A stretch of DNA of 64,000 nucleotides, taken from positions 434,001-498,000 of the forward strand of contig NZ_JBFUPW010000001.1 of assembly GCF_041360795.1 (NCBI RefSeq), written 5' to 3'. The notes under the pieces were generated by a model. It searched no databases. It was not told the origin of the DNA and saw nothing but the letters and a program-made list of their open reading frames with translations. Made by a program: the position numbers and the translations under genes. Positions 52,580 through 62,397 of this stretch are shown piece after piece. How positions within the stretch are numbered: position 1 is the first letter of the stretch; each line of letters starts with the position of its first letter. The stretch is from Arthrobacter_E sp041360795 (lineage in GTDB: Bacteria > Actinomycetota > Actinomycetes > Actinomycetales > Micrococcaceae).

Positions 52580-55195
52580 TCATCGCTGCCGCTTGGCGGC
52601 CTTCTGTGCGAGCTTGAGGAGGCCGCCCGCCTCACGGAGCTCCTCCGGGCTGAATCCGAAGTGATGAGCCGTGCGGATCCAGGCGTAGGTGTCGGCGGCG
52701 GAACGGTGGTCCCCGAGACGGGCGAAGCAGGTGGCCAGCGCGAAGGCCGAGGAGCGGGCACGCTGCAGGACGGCGGGTTCCGGGGCGGCGCCGGCGATGT
52801 CCAGGACCTGTCGGTGTGCGGTGGCCGAATCCGCGAACAGGGCGAGCCGGTCCAGCAGCAGGCTCTTGTTGCGGAGGGCTTTGACCGCCCTCAGCCGGCG
52901 TTCGGGCGACGGCACCGCGGCGTGCTGAACCCACAGGAGGCGGTCGTAGGCCGTCAGAGCACCGTGGACGTCTCCCAGGTCATCGAGCAGCACCGCGCGG
53001 TTGTAGAGCGCCGTCTCGCGCGCGCTGACGATGTCGCCGTCGTGCGAGCCTTCCGCGAAGCGGTCGAGCGCGTCGTAGACGTTCAAGGCGGAGGCAGGAT
53101 CGCCGAGCTGGGCCTGTGCACGGGCCAGGCGGAGGTGCGCCCGGGCATTGATCCGGGCGGCGCGCGTGTCGAGGTCCGGGCGTGGTGGCGCGGCGCGACC
53201 CGCCACGAGGGACAGCTCCTCCCAGCGCCCCGCATCCTCGAGCAGCCCGCCCAGGGCGTCGAGCGCGGCCAGCACCAGCAGGACGGTCGCCTGGTCCGTG
53301 GGGCGGGGGCCGGCGTCGTCGGTGATGGACCGCAGCACGGCCTCGGCATGCGCGACCTGACCGCCCTTGACCGCCCGGTCCGCTTCGTCGAGGCGTGCCC
53401 GCAGATCGCGGTAGCGGGCGCCGGAAGCGCTGTCCGACTGCACCATGGCCGGAACGCTCAGGATGCCCAGATTCTCGCGGGCCAGCCGCACGGTGTCCTG
53501 GAGGTCGGCCTCGCTGCTCTCGCCGTGCCGGGCGATCAGGGAGGTGAAGAGCGCGACGGCGGTGTCCTTCCGTCCGCGCTCCGCTTCGACCGTGGCCTGG
53601 AGGAGAAGCCGGCGCGCGTCGAGCCCGCGGATGTGAGGGTCGTCGTCCTGCCCGAAGAGGACGCCGAACCGGGCCCGCGCGGCCTCCTGTTCCTCCGGAG
53701 AAACGTCCGGGGACTGCCAGAGCGAGAAGAGGGAGTTCGCGGCCTGGGCCCTCTGCCCGGCGTCGTCCGCCGCGGCGAAACGCTCGAGGAGCTCCTCGAT
53801 GACGGCCCGGGACTCGGTCGGCTGCCCTGCTTCGCGGAGCTGCCGTCCGTGCCAGTACAGGGCCTGGGCGACGACACCCGAGGCATCCGGCAGACCCTCC
53901 GCGTTGGCGAAGCGCCCCGGCATCGAGGCCAGGAGCGCCCGCGCCTCCTCGCGCCGGCCGACATCGTCCAGGCGGAGCGCCCGCTCCAGCTCGGCGAGGG
54001 CGAACGGCACCCGCAGCTCGGGATCCCTCTCGGCGCCGGGGAACCGCCGTGCCAGGTCTTCCGAGAGCGCGACGGCGCGCACCGGGTCCCCGAGCGCGGC
54101 CGTCGCTTCCGCCACCCGGGCCGCCAGACGCAGCCGTGCGGCGACGGTCACCGTGCTGTGGTCCCCGGCGAATGCGGCGTCCGCGTGACCCAGGACCCTG
54201 AGGGCCGTGGCCGTGCGGGATGACTGCTCGCCCTGCCGGCCGTAGCGGAGCAGGAGGGCCCACAACAGGCCGTCCCGGAGTTCGTCGTCCGGATGCGCGG
54301 CGAAGCGGTTGATGAGAGCCAGATGGCGTGCTTCAGCCTCGGCTTCCCGTAATTCCTCGGGGACACGGAGCAGCACCTCGTCCAGGAAGGCACGGTGCAG
54401 TGCGAATCCGCGCCGCGTTTCCTCCGTCAGGGGCAGGGCGAGCACGTCGTCGGCCAGGGATCGGACGGACTGCGCCTCCGCGGCGTCACCTTCCTCGGCG
54501 TCCAGGAGCAGCAGCGCGGAGCGGTGCAGGAGGGACCGTGCGTCGGGAAGGTCCGTCGCCTCCTCGATCACCCGCCGGAGCAGCTGAAGGCTCTCGGCGC
54601 GGCCGTCGTCGAGCCTCAGCCGGGTCTTCGACGCCTCGTACAGTGCCTGGAGGCGGACGGTCCGGAGGCGGGGGTCGTCCTCGCCGGTCAGCGAGAGAGC
54701 CAGGTGTTCGAAGGCACCCGCCACGTCGTTCGCCGGGCGTCCGAGGTGACGTGCGAGCAGACCGGCGGTGAGCAGGGCTTCGGCACGGGCGCGACGGATG
54801 ACCAGAGGCTCCGCGGGGTCGCTGTAGCGGTCGGCGTAGGCCTCGGCGGCGCGCAGCACGTCCACGAGCACGATGGCGTCGGGATCCGTGCCGTGGATCC
54901 ACTCGATGCCTTCCAGCTCCGCGAGGGCGCATGCTTCCCGGACCGCGGGGGTCGGCACGCCGCCGGTCAGTTCGGCGAGCAGCCGGAGGCGTTCCGGCGC
55001 CAGCGGATACGTCTCGGGGGTGGTTCCGAGCCGGAGCAGGAGGCCCACGGCCTCGGCGACGGCGACCGCCTCCGGTTCGGTCCGGGCGGGCCGGGCGTCC
55101 GCCAGGGCGGCGCTGAGCAACTGAACGGCTTGCTCGTCGTCACCGCCGTCGGACAGGACACGGACGAAGGCGAGGAACTCGGCGTCGATGCTCAT
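52580..55195 (-). CDS. Large TPR-like helical repeat protein of unknown function
   Basis: 871 residues, almost entirely helical with many degenerate 34-residue repeats of the TPR kind (for example DARPARTEPEAVAVAEAVGL and SALNVYDALDRFAEG). No signal or enzymatic motif seen. An ATG at 55195 (MSIDAEFLAFV) is chosen over an upstream frame that overlaps corA. It ends 8 nt from the corA stop region on the same strand, so it may be co-transcribed with it. Confidence 0.75.
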   Translation of the reverse strand: MSIDAEFLAFVRVLSDGGDDEQAVQLLSAALADARPARTEPEAVAVAEAVGLLLRLGTTPETYPLAPERLRLLAELTGGVPTPAVREACALAELEGIEWIHGTDPDAIVLVDVLRAAEAYADRYSDPAEPLVIRRARAEALLTAGLLARHLGRPANDVAGAFEHLALSLTGEDDPRLRTVRLQALYEASKTRLRLDDGRAESLQLLRRVIEEATDLPDARSLLHRSALLLLDAEEGDAAEAQSVRSLADDVLALPLTEETRRGFALHRAFLDEVLLRVPEELREAEAEARHLALINRFAAHPDDELRDGLLWALLLRYGRQGEQSSRTATALRVLGHADAAFAGDHSTVTVAARLRLAARVAEATAALGDPVRAVALSEDLARRFPGAERDPELRVPFALAELERALRLDDVGRREEARALLASMPGRFANAEGLPDASGVVAQALYWHGRQLREAGQPTESRAVIEELLERFAAADDAGQRAQAANSLFSLWQSPDVSPEEQEAARARFGVLFGQDDDPHIRGLDARRLLLQATVEAERGRKDTAVALFTSLIARHGESSEADLQDTVRLARENLGILSVPAMVQSDSASGARYRDLRARLDEADRAVKGGQVAHAEAVLRSITDDAGPRPTDQATVLLVLAALDALGGLLEDAGRWEELSLVAGRAAPPRPDLDTRAARINARAHLRLARAQAQLGDPASALNVYDALDRFAEGSHDGDIVSARETALYNRAVLLDDLGDVHGALTAYDRLLWVQHAAVPSPERRLRAVKALRNKSLLLDRLALFADSATAHRQVLDIAGAAPEPAVLQRARSSAFALATCFARLGDHRSAADTYAWIRTAHHFGFSPEELREAGGLLKLAQKAAKRQR

Positions 55196-55203
55196 GGTGC
55201 TCC

Positions 55204-56199
55204 CTACATCCAGCCCTTCTTCTTGAAGATCAGATACAGCAGCGCCGCGAGGGCGACCATCATGCACACGGCGAGCGGATAGCCGAAAGGCCAGGCCAGT
55301 TCCGGCATCTCGTGGAAGTTCATGCCGTAGATCCCGGCCACGATGGACGGGGCGAAGAAGATGGCGGCCCAGCCGGAGATCTTCTTGACCTGTTCGTTCT
55401 GGGCGAGAGTGACCTCATTCATCCGGTTCGCCGTCAGGGTGCCATCCAGCGTGAGGGCGTTCTGGAGGATTTCCCGGAAGGAGTTCACCCGGGCGATCAC
55501 GGACGCGACGTGGTCACGGACGTCCCGCAGATTGCGCTGCAGTTCCACGTTGACCTGGTACTTCGTGAAGCCGCGTTCCAGGACCTCCATCATGTCCGGG
55601 AGCGGCTGGATGGCCCGCTGGAACTGGATCACCTCGCGGGTGAGTTCGTAGATGCGCCGGGACACCGTGGAGTCTCCCGAGAACAGCTGGTCCTCGATCT
55701 CGTCGATGTCGTTCTCCAGGCCGGCGACCACGGGGGAGTAGTCGTCCACCACCTTGTCCAGCAGTGCGTACAGCACGGCTTCCGGGCCCATGCTGAGCAG
55801 TTCGGGATTGTCCTCCAGCCGTTTGCGCACCGTCGCGACGCCCTGGGTCTCGGCGTGACGGATGGTCACCACGAAGTCCGGACCGGTGAAGATGTGGAGT
55901 TCGCCGAACTCCACGGTCTCCGTGGAGTCGATGTACCGTGCCGGACGGAGCACGGTGAAGAGGGTGGAGTCGTACCGTTCCAGCTTGGGGCGCTGGTGCG
56001 CGGTGACGGCGTCCTCGACGGCCAGGGGGTGGAGGCCGAACTCCACCGCGATGTCCTTCATGTCCTCCTGGCTCGGACGGTACAGGCCGAGCCAGGCCAT
56101 CCCGCCGGTCTCCTCCATGCACTCGCTGGTCTGCAGCACGGACTGAGGCTCGAGAATCCGGCGGCCGTCCACGTAGACGGCGTTGTCGATGATCGTCAC
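55204..56199 (-). CDS. corA: CorA family magnesium/cobalt transporter
   Basis: 331 residues. The cytoplasmic alpha/beta domain is followed by a long coiled-coil helix and two C-terminal helices; the loop motif is YGMNF, and the tail KKKGWM is typical. GTG at 56199 is chosen since earlier in-frame starts overlap the Lrp gene. Pentameric Mg2+ channel. Confidence 0.94.
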   Translation of the reverse strand: MTIIDNAVYVDGRRILEPQSVLQTSECMEETGGMAWLGLYRPSQEDMKDIAVEFGLHPLAVEDAVTAHQRPKLERYDSTLFTVLRPARYIDSTETVEFGELHIFTGPDFVVTIRHAETQGVATVRKRLEDNPELLSMGPEAVLYALLDKVVDDYSPVVAGLENDIDEIEDQLFSGDSTVSRRIYELTREVIQFQRAIQPLPDMMEVLERGFTKYQVNVELQRNLRDVRDHVASVIARVNSFREILQNALTLDGTLTANRMNEVTLAQNEQVKKISGWAAIFFAPSIVAGIYGMNFHEMPELAWPFGYPLAVCMMVALAALLYLIFKKKGWM

Positions 56200-56206
56200 G
56201 GCTTCA

Positions 56207-56722
56207 TTATGGATGAGTGGCGGCCTGGGCGCGCGCTGCGCGGGCATTCTCCTGCACATCCAGCGCCCGGCTCAGCAGCGGTTCGGTGCGGTAGGCGATG
56301 TGAGTGTGGAGGGCCAGGACGGTCTCGGTCCTGATGACGCCCTTGATGCGGACCACCTGGCGGAGCGCGGACTGGAGCTGATGGGTGTCCGTGGCGGTGA
56401 GCCGGACCCAGAGGTCGCCGCGGCCCGAGATCTCGTGAACCTCCAGCACTTGCGGGATGAGCCTGAGGGCGGCGATGACGGAGTCCAGCTCGCGGTGGGT
56501 CACCTCGATCGTGACGAACGCGACGACGTCGTACCCCACCGCTTCGAGGTCGATCTCCCGCCCGCCTCCCGTCAGGACGCCGGAGCGCTGCAGGCGCCGC
56601 AGCCGCGCCTGCGCGGTGTTGCGGGCGATGCCCAGGACTTCACTGAGTTCGCTGACCTGGATCCGCGGCTCCCGGACGAGTTCCAGCAGGATCTTCAGAT
56701 CGGTGGCATCGAGATTGTTCAA
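56207..56722 (-). CDS. Lrp/AsnC family transcriptional regulator
   Basis: 171 residues with the AsnC HTH (NNLDATDLKILLELV, VSELSEVLGIARNTAQARLRRL) and a RAM effector domain (from about 70). A TTG start at 56722 is proposed because GGAG lies 7 nt upstream and the family begins at NLDATDLKILL; a GTG at 56788 is the alternative. Divergent from the MFS gene, which it may regulate. Confidence 0.82.
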   Translation of the reverse strand: MNNLDATDLKILLELVREPRIQVSELSEVLGIARNTAQARLRRLQRSGVLTGGGREIDLEAVGYDVVAFVTIEVTHRELDSVIAALRLIPQVLEVHEISGRGDLWVRLTATDTHQLQSALRQVVRIKGVIRTETVLALHTHIAYRTEPLLSRALDVQENARAARAQAATHP

Positions 56723-56893
56723 TTGCGCACTCCAGCTCAAGAGACGGCGAATCTGTTGAATATTTTGCGCAATTTTCTCTGCGCACACTGATCGATAGTA
56801 CGGGAATGCCTCATGATCTGAACAGGCCTCTACCCAGGGCCTGAGAGCTTCGCGACGGCACACCCACCGTCCACAGCCGCGAGGAAGATCCCG

Positions 56894-58126
56894 ATGACCG
56901 TCATCAGTGAACTGCGTATGCGCCCGGCCGCCCGTGAATGGGGCTGGGAAGCGTCCACCACGGCCCGCCTGGTGCTGTCCGGCGTGGTCATCTTCGTGCT
57001 CCTGGTCGGAGCCAATCTGGCCACGCCGCTCTACCCCTCGTTGCAGGCGGAGCTCGCCCTGGGTCCCTTCGGCACCACGGTCGCCTTCTCAAGCTACGTG
57101 ATCGCCCTCGTCGCCACTCTCGTGCTCGCAGGACACTGGTCCGATCACATCGGACGCCGTGCAGCTTTGGTGGTCTCCGTAGTCGTGGGCCTGGCCGGCA
57201 CCGCTGTGTTCGGGCTGGCGCAGAACCTCTTGATGCTGTGCGGTGGGCGGGTGCTCCAGGGCATTTCGATCGCCCTCGCCACGGGTGCCAGCGCCGCGGC
57301 CCTGCGCGAACTCCTGCCGACCCGCCCCGAGTGGGCCTCCCGCTTCACCTTGCTCTCGTCCTCCGGCGGAGTCGCGGCCGGGCCCGCCATCGGCGGTCTG
57401 CTCGCGCTGCTGCCGGGCGGGCGCACCGCGCCGTTCGTCGTGCAGATGGTCGTCCTGGCGCTCCTCCTCGTGCCGCTGTGGCTCATCAGGGCCCGTCCCG
57501 CCATCATGCGCGCCGAGCACGGCTTCAATCACCGGGCCCTGGCCCCGCGCCGCCTCGGTGTGCCGTCCCAGGCCCGCGGAGCGTTCTGGCTCGCGGCACT
57601 GGTCGGGTTCCTCAGCTTCGCCATTTTCGGCTTCCAGCTGTCCCTGGCCCCCGGGTTCTTCGCCCAGGGGATGCACCTGAACTCCCTTCCCCTGGTGGGA
57701 GTCCTGGCGGGCCTCTCCCTCGGGGCCTCGGCGCTGAGCCAGCTCACCGGCTTCTCCGGCAAGGCGACCGTTCCCGTGGGCCTCGCGGTGCTGGGCCTCT
57801 CGATGCTCCTCACCGCCTGGGCCAGCAACACCTCGGCACTGTGGCTGCTGGTGGTGGCGTCCGTGGCGGCCGGCTTCGGCCAGGGTCTGTCCTTCCGGAC
57901 CGTTTTCAACCGCGCGGCGATGGCCGTGTCCCCGGATCAGCACGCGCAGATGGTGTCCACGGTGTACGTGGTCACCTACCTGGGAAGTGCCGTGCCGGTG
58001 CTCGGCCTCGGCCTCGCCGCCGCGGTCTGGGGGATGACGACGGCGGTCACCGCCTTCGCGATCCTGGCCGCCGTGGCCGCGTTCCTCCTGGCCCTCGCCT
58101 CCCTGCGCGGCTCTCGCCGGGTCTGA
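56894..58126 (+). CDS. MFS transporter
   Basis: 410 residues with about 12 helices. The loop motif GHWSDHIGRRAALV and the motif-C region SSGGVAAGPAIGGLL mark an arabinose-efflux/DHA1-like exporter. It lies between two Lrp-type genes, and the divergent one upstream is the likely regulator, suggesting amino-acid or related export. Confidence 0.88.
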   Translation: MTVISELRMRPAAREWGWEASTTARLVLSGVVIFVLLVGANLATPLYPSLQAELALGPFGTTVAFSSYVIALVATLVLAGHWSDHIGRRAALVVSVVVGLAGTAVFGLAQNLLMLCGGRVLQGISIALATGASAAALRELLPTRPEWASRFTLLSSSGGVAAGPAIGGLLALLPGGRTAPFVVQMVVLALLLVPLWLIRARPAIMRAEHGFNHRALAPRRLGVPSQARGAFWLAALVGFLSFAIFGFQLSLAPGFFAQGMHLNSLPLVGVLAGLSLGASALSQLTGFSGKATVPVGLAVLGLSMLLTAWASNTSALWLLVVASVAAGFGQGLSFRTVFNRAAMAVSPDQHAQMVSTVYVVTYLGSAVPVLGLGLAAAVWGMTTAVTAFAILAAVAAFLLALASLRGSRRV

Positions 58127-58215
58127 CGCGGGGTCGGGTGACCGGACGCCGACGAGTCTGAAGTCCGCAGCCCCGGTCGGGCCTGGGCCTCCGGACGCCC
58201 CGGCCGGGCCGGCCC

Positions 58216-58719
58216 TCAGTCGAGCAGGCCCGAGTTCCCGTCCATGTGCTCGAACACCAGGGTGGTTTCGGTGTGCCCGACCACCGGGTCGGTGGCGAGG
58301 TTGTCCAGCACCCAGTCGCGGAGTTCTTCCGTGGTGCCCACGGCTATGTGCAGCAGGTAGTCCACCGAGCCCGAGGTGTGGAACGTGGACAGCACCGCGG
58401 GGAGGCGCGGAACGCGCGCGGTGAACTGATCGATCTGATCGCGGTCGTGCGCGCGGAGCCGGACGGCGATCAGCGCTTGGACGCTGCGGCCGATCGACGC
58501 GAGATTGAGCTCGGCCGTGAAGGACTTGATGATGCCGCGTTCCTGAAGGGTCCGGGTCCTCATCAGCGCCGTGGACGGTGCGATGCCCACGTCCTCGGCC
58601 AGCTGCTTGTTGGAGATGCGCGCGTCCTCCGAAAGAATCCGGATGATTTTCCGGTCTACGTCGTCCAGGGTTTCGCCGTTAGCGCCCGGATTGCGAAGAT
58701 TCTTCGCTGAATCGGCCAT
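58216..58719 (-). CDS. Lrp/AsnC family transcriptional regulator
   Basis: 167 residues with DVDRKIIRILSEDARISNKQ, a clear AsnC HTH (LAEDVGIAPSTALMRTRTL), and a RAM domain (AELNLASIGRSVQALIAV). It is convergent with the MFS gene and does not pair with an obvious target except the next gene downstream. Confidence 0.9.
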   Translation of the reverse strand: MADSAKNLRNPGANGETLDDVDRKIIRILSEDARISNKQLAEDVGIAPSTALMRTRTLQERGIIKSFTAELNLASIGRSVQALIAVRLRAHDRDQIDQFTARVPRLPAVLSTFHTSGSVDYLLHIAVGTTEELRDWVLDNLATDPVVGHTETTLVFEHMDGNSGLLD

Positions 58720-58781
58720 TGTTCCTCCGCTTCGAATGTCACTACATGATACGGCGGGGCGGCGATTCGCGAAATGCCGGT

Positions 58782-59834
58782 TCAGCGCTCGGATGCGACC
58801 GCGAGGAACGGCGCCAGAACCTCCCGCAGCGGGGCGGTGAAGGCCTGCTGCCAGCCGGTGCCGGCCCAGAGGTTCACCCCGTCCGCCAGGCCCTGCCGCG
58901 CCGCCTCCGCGCGCAGCGGCGCGGTGAGGTGGTGAACGGCAGGGTACACCTCCGGTGCGAGCGCGTCGTATTCCCGGAGGAACGCGTTCTCCAGGCCGCG
59001 GGCCCGCCGGCCCGTGAAGGCCCTCGTCATCCGGGTCGTCACGAAGCGAGGGTCTCCCAGGGCGTCCTTGTGGAGCGGGCGCGCCCCCGACTCCGGCGTC
59101 CGCAGCAGCGCGGTGCCCAGCTGCACCGCGGAGGCTCCGGCGTCGTACGCCGCGCGGGCGTCGGCGGGCGTCATGATGCCGCCCGCGGCGATGATCGGCA
59201 GGGGGACCTGCCGGGCCAATTCGGCGACGAGGCTTGCGGCGTCGGCCGTTGCGGGCGGCTCTCCCGGCAGGAAGCGTCCGGAGTGGCCGCCCGCGCTTTC
59301 ATGCTGGACCACGAGGGCGTCGACGCCGAGAGCGAGCGCCGCCTCGGCCTCCGCGCGGTGGGTCACCGTCGCCCAGAGGCGGGTGCCGCGGGCCTGGAGC
59401 GCCTGGGCGTCCTTGGCGGACGGGAGGCCGAAGGTGAAGCTGACCACCGGGACCGGGCGCTCCAGCAGCAGGCGGATCTTGGCGGGGTAGTCGTCATCGT
59501 CGTCGAGGACCGGCTCGGGAACCCTGACGCCCAGGCGGTCCGCCCAGGGGCGCAGGGCCTCGGCGTAGTCGAGCACAGCCTGCGGGTCGATGGGAGCGGC
59601 GTCCGGGACGAACAGGTTCACCCCGAACGGCGCTTCGCCCAGCGCGGAGGACCGGGCTTCGACCTCCTCGAGCTGAGCACCGAGCGCGGTGGCGGTCCGG
59701 TAGCCGGCGGCGAGGAATCCCATGGCTCCGGCTTCCAGCGTGGCACTCACGAAAGCGGTGCTGCTGGTTCCTCCCGCCATGGGCGCCGCGATCACACGGG
59801 ACGGCAGCGGCATGCCGTCGTGGGTTCCTGACAT
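58782..59834 (-). CDS. Nitronate monooxygenase family FMN protein
   Basis: 350 residues. The NMO/2-nitropropane dioxygenase barrel is indicated by VIAAPMAGGTSST at the start, HESAGGHSG (the catalytic His and Gly motif) and IIAAGGIMTPADARAAY. Detoxifies propionate 3-nitronate in the family. Divergent from the kinase gene. Confidence 0.9.
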   Translation of the reverse strand: MSGTHDGMPLPSRVIAAPMAGGTSSTAFVSATLEAGAMGFLAAGYRTATALGAQLEEVEARSSALGEAPFGVNLFVPDAAPIDPQAVLDYAEALRPWADRLGVRVPEPVLDDDDDYPAKIRLLLERPVPVVSFTFGLPSAKDAQALQARGTRLWATVTHRAEAEAALALGVDALVVQHESAGGHSGRFLPGEPPATADAASLVAELARQVPLPIIAAGGIMTPADARAAYDAGASAVQLGTALLRTPESGARPLHKDALGDPRFVTTRMTRAFTGRRARGLENAFLREYDALAPEVYPAVHHLTAPLRAEAARQGLADGVNLWAGTGWQQAFTAPLREVLAPFLAVASER

Positions 59835-59863
59835 GGGGTTTCCTCCTGCGTACCCTTGGACTC

Positions 59864-60787
59864 GTGACTACTCCAAGCCATCCTGCCACCGAGCTGCCCG
59901 AGACCGCCTCCCACGAAGCCGTGGCCATCGACATCGGGGGCACGAAGACCCGCGGCGTGCTGCTGCGGAACGGCCGGATCGCGGGTGACCTGACCGTGGG
60001 CAGCGCCAATGTGCAGAACGTCAGCGTCGAAGCCGCGCAGCAGGCCTTCGCCGAGTTGTTCGCGGGCCTGGCGCCGACGGCCGTGGCCCGCGTGGTGGTC
60101 GGCGCAGGCGGCGTCGACACCGAGCAGGACAAGCACGCCCTCGCGTCCCTCATTCAGCCGCATGTCCCGGGCGCGCACATCACCGTCGTGCACGATTCCG
60201 CTCTCCTCCTGGCCGCCGCGGGTGCGACGGCCGGTGTCGCCGTGATCGCCGGGACCGGCACCGCGGCCTGGGGGCGTGACATCTCGGGCCGGGAGTCCCG
60301 CTTCGGCGGGTGGGGCTATCTGCTGGGCGACGAGGGCAGCGGCTACTGGCTGAGCCGCGAGGCCGTGCGGCACTCGCTGCGCCGCTTCAACTCTGGGCTG
60401 GAAGCCGACGCGCTCGCGCTGGCCTTGTGCGAGTCGGCCGGAGCGCCCGACGTCGCCGGGCTGATCGCCGCTTTCCATCACCCCGACAAAGGCCGCCGCT
60501 ACTGGGCGGAGCGCAGCCGCGTGGTGGTGGACGCCGCGCGGGGCGGCAACGAAGGGGCCAAGGACATCCTGCGCCGCGCCGCGGACGAACTCACGACCCT
60601 CGCCCTCGGCGTCCTGGACAACCTCGGCATCGAGGGACCCGTGGTGCTCGGCGGCGGCCTGGGACAGCACGTCCCGGAGATCTCCGTCCCGTTCCGTGAG
60701 GGCCTGGCTGCCCGCGGTCACCACGACGTCCGGGTGCTCGATCAGGAGCCGGTCTTCGGAGCGGTCGCGCTGCTCACGGCGGGGTAA
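59864..60787 (+). CDS. BadF/BadG/BcrA-type ATPase, N-acetylglucosamine kinase-like
   Basis: 307 residues, ASKHA fold: DIGGTKTRG phosphate 1 motif, GTGTAAWG phosphate 2, GWGYLLGDEGSGYWLSREAV as in the GlcNAc-kinase branch, and VLGGGLGQH adenosine motif. GlcNAc phosphorylation would fit the GH85 enzyme upstream, but specificity is not proven. GTG start. Confidence 0.85.
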   Translation: MTTPSHPATELPETASHEAVAIDIGGTKTRGVLLRNGRIAGDLTVGSANVQNVSVEAAQQAFAELFAGLAPTAVARVVVGAGGVDTEQDKHALASLIQPHVPGAHITVVHDSALLLAAAGATAGVAVIAGTGTAAWGRDISGRESRFGGWGYLLGDEGSGYWLSREAVRHSLRRFNSGLEADALALALCESAGAPDVAGLIAAFHHPDKGRRYWAERSRVVVDAARGGNEGAKDILRRAADELTTLALGVLDNLGIEGPVVLGGGLGQHVPEISVPFREGLAARGHHDVRVLDQEPVFGAVALLTAG

Positions 60788-61720
60788 GGGCTTTCTGCGG
60801 GCGGATCCGGGTGGTTTGGGCGCGCCCGTTCATGGTTTTCGCCGGATAGATCAAGGGGCGCGCGACGGTAACGGTCACACGGAGCCGTCGCTGAGACGGC
60901 CGTTGAAATCCCCCGGCCGCTTTCACGGTCGAGAGACCCGACAGTCGTCACGGCAGGCAGTGCCGCTTGAATCTGGGCTCACTTCCGAGGCACTTGTAGC
61001 GTAGGTCCATGGGCAACGATGCAAATCCCGCATGACTCGCGGACGACACTCCGGAATGTCTGCGGGGTTCGGAGCCCCATCCGGACCGGTTTCAAGCTCG
61101 TTCCAGGAGTAGAGGAGTCTCAGGAATCAACATTCGACCGCATCGGTACCAGGGCTGGTTGCGCCGGATAGTTCTGGTGCCGACACTGCTTATCGCAGGG
61201 ATAAAGATACTGAGAGATGGACTCGCCGCAGGTCGGTTCAAATCTGTGACTGGCCAACCTATCGAGGAGGATGCGATACCGGCATTCCCATGAGTGACGC
61301 GAAACGCTCTCTGGATGGATCACCCCGAGAAGATGGCCTGGAAGAGCTACGGTCGGAATGGCGCATTGAACTGGACCAAGGGGCCGGCGTGCGTGAGGTG
61401 GACTTCGAAAAGAGGACGATCGCTGCCGTCATCTTGGCGGGTAGGAAGGGCACGTGTCGAATGATGGAGTCTGCTACGAACGATCATTTTTTCACTTGTG
61501 TCCAGCCCGAGGATTCGCCCGAAGTATACGACGCGCCGCCGGTCTTGCGCGGGGCCTGCCATGGGCGGGACGACTGCTTCCAAAGAGGGCCTTGCACTTC
61601 TAGGTCTGAGTGCACCGTCGGGACTGGAGGGCAGATGCGGCAACTTCCACGGCTCGATTAGGATTTAAGTGAGCGCGCTTAAGTTGCTCAATCGGATGTA
61701 ATGAATTTGGGGGTTATTGC
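60788..61720. other. Gene-poor, lower-GC accessory stretch
   Basis: About 930 nt with no confident gene. GC is clearly lower than in the neighbours from about 61.1 kb. It holds imperfect short dyads (GCGCGCCCGTT facing GGGGCGCGC near 60.82-60.86 kb) and one weak overlapping open-frame pair described separately. The 3' end has no good promoter or ribosome site before the secreted-protein gene that follows. Confidence 0.6.
61290..61661 (+). CDS. Weakly supported small frame, no recognised family
   Basis: 123 residues beginning MSDAKRSLDG. The first half is charged and helical-looking; the second half is Cys-rich and irregular. The ATG overlaps by ATGA the stop of an upstream frame (open from 61036 to 61293) that contains a membrane-like stretch (LRRIVLVPTLLIAG) but lacks a standard start. 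Both could be remnants; neither can be called real with confidence. Confidence 0.25.
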   Translation: MSDAKRSLDGSPREDGLEELRSEWRIELDQGAGVREVDFEKRTIAAVILAGRKGTCRMMESATNDHFFTCVQPEDSPEVYDAPPVLRGACHGRDDCFQRGPCTSRSECTVGTGGQMRQLPRLD

Positions 61721-62395
61721 ATGTTGAAGTTATTGGCTGGCGCTGTGAGTGCCGTGATTCTGGCGAGCTCGGTTGCCGCACCAGTTCCTGAGGGTCCGGG
61801 GTTGCATGTTGACGCCTTCGGGACTGTGGCTGAGGAATCCTCCGCGCCTGGTCCTGCGGTACCGAATGGAGCATACCCGGACGGCACAGTGATCGCTTGG
61901 GGCCCGGCGTCCGGCAAGAATGACTGGCTTGTAGCGTCTGTGCCGGGCAGCTCATTGGCTCAACAGCGTGGCTGGGTTGGGGGAGCTGAAGATGCAGCTC
62001 TCATTGCGATGTGTTCGCGTGCCGGTAGCTCTGCCGCTGTGGTGGAGGCCATGGGAAGCAAGTACGACGGAACTGTTCGCTTGCTCTGCGGCTCTGCAAC
62101 AGTCGGGCTCAACCACATCCTGAAGAACCATCCCCTCAGTCAGTGGCGAGGCCAGATGGGTGGCGACGGGAGTGTGACCGCATGGATCCGGTACCTCATC
62201 CGGAGCTCATTGGCGGCGCCCGCGAAGAAGGCCGCGCTGGTCAGTAACAAGCGGTGCTACTCCACGCCCGTGCATGTCTACAGGATGGTCAATGGGCGTC
62301 CTAGTTGGTGGAAGACGATCAACCCGTCCGTGTATGTTTCGTCGAACAACAAGATCGTCGTCACGGCGATTCCCACTACCAGTAGTCGGTGCTAA
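61721..62395 (+). CDS. Secreted protein, candidate RNase toxin of BECR-fold type
   Basis: 224 residues. A Sec signal (LLAGAVSAVILASSVAA, cleavage near residue 20) is followed by a mature domain with four Cys, perhaps two disulfides. LNHILKNHP (131-138, His132 and His137), Lys177-Arg178 and the near-terminal VVTAIPTT (213-220) match the His...Lys/Arg...TAxP layout of BECR-fold (EndoU/CdiA-CT-like) toxins. The downstream small gene starts 2 nt after its stop. Not a known toxin subfamily by eye; function is inferred. Confidence 0.55.
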   Translation: MLKLLAGAVSAVILASSVAAPVPEGPGLHVDAFGTVAEESSAPGPAVPNGAYPDGTVIAWGPASGKNDWLVASVPGSSLAQQRGWVGGAEDAALIAMCSRAGSSAAVVEAMGSKYDGTVRLLCGSATVGLNHILKNHPLSQWRGQMGGDGSVTAWIRYLIRSSLAAPAKKAALVSNKRCYSTPVHVYRMVNGRPSWWKTINPSVYVSSNNKIVVTAIPTTSSRC

Positions 62396-62397
62396 TC

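Noticed and set aside
56800..56893. CTGAGAG-containing leader before the MFS gene considered as a TPP or other riboswitch
   Set aside because: Only the short CTGAGAG string matches; the other conserved TPP blocks are missing and the gene does not suit thiamine control.
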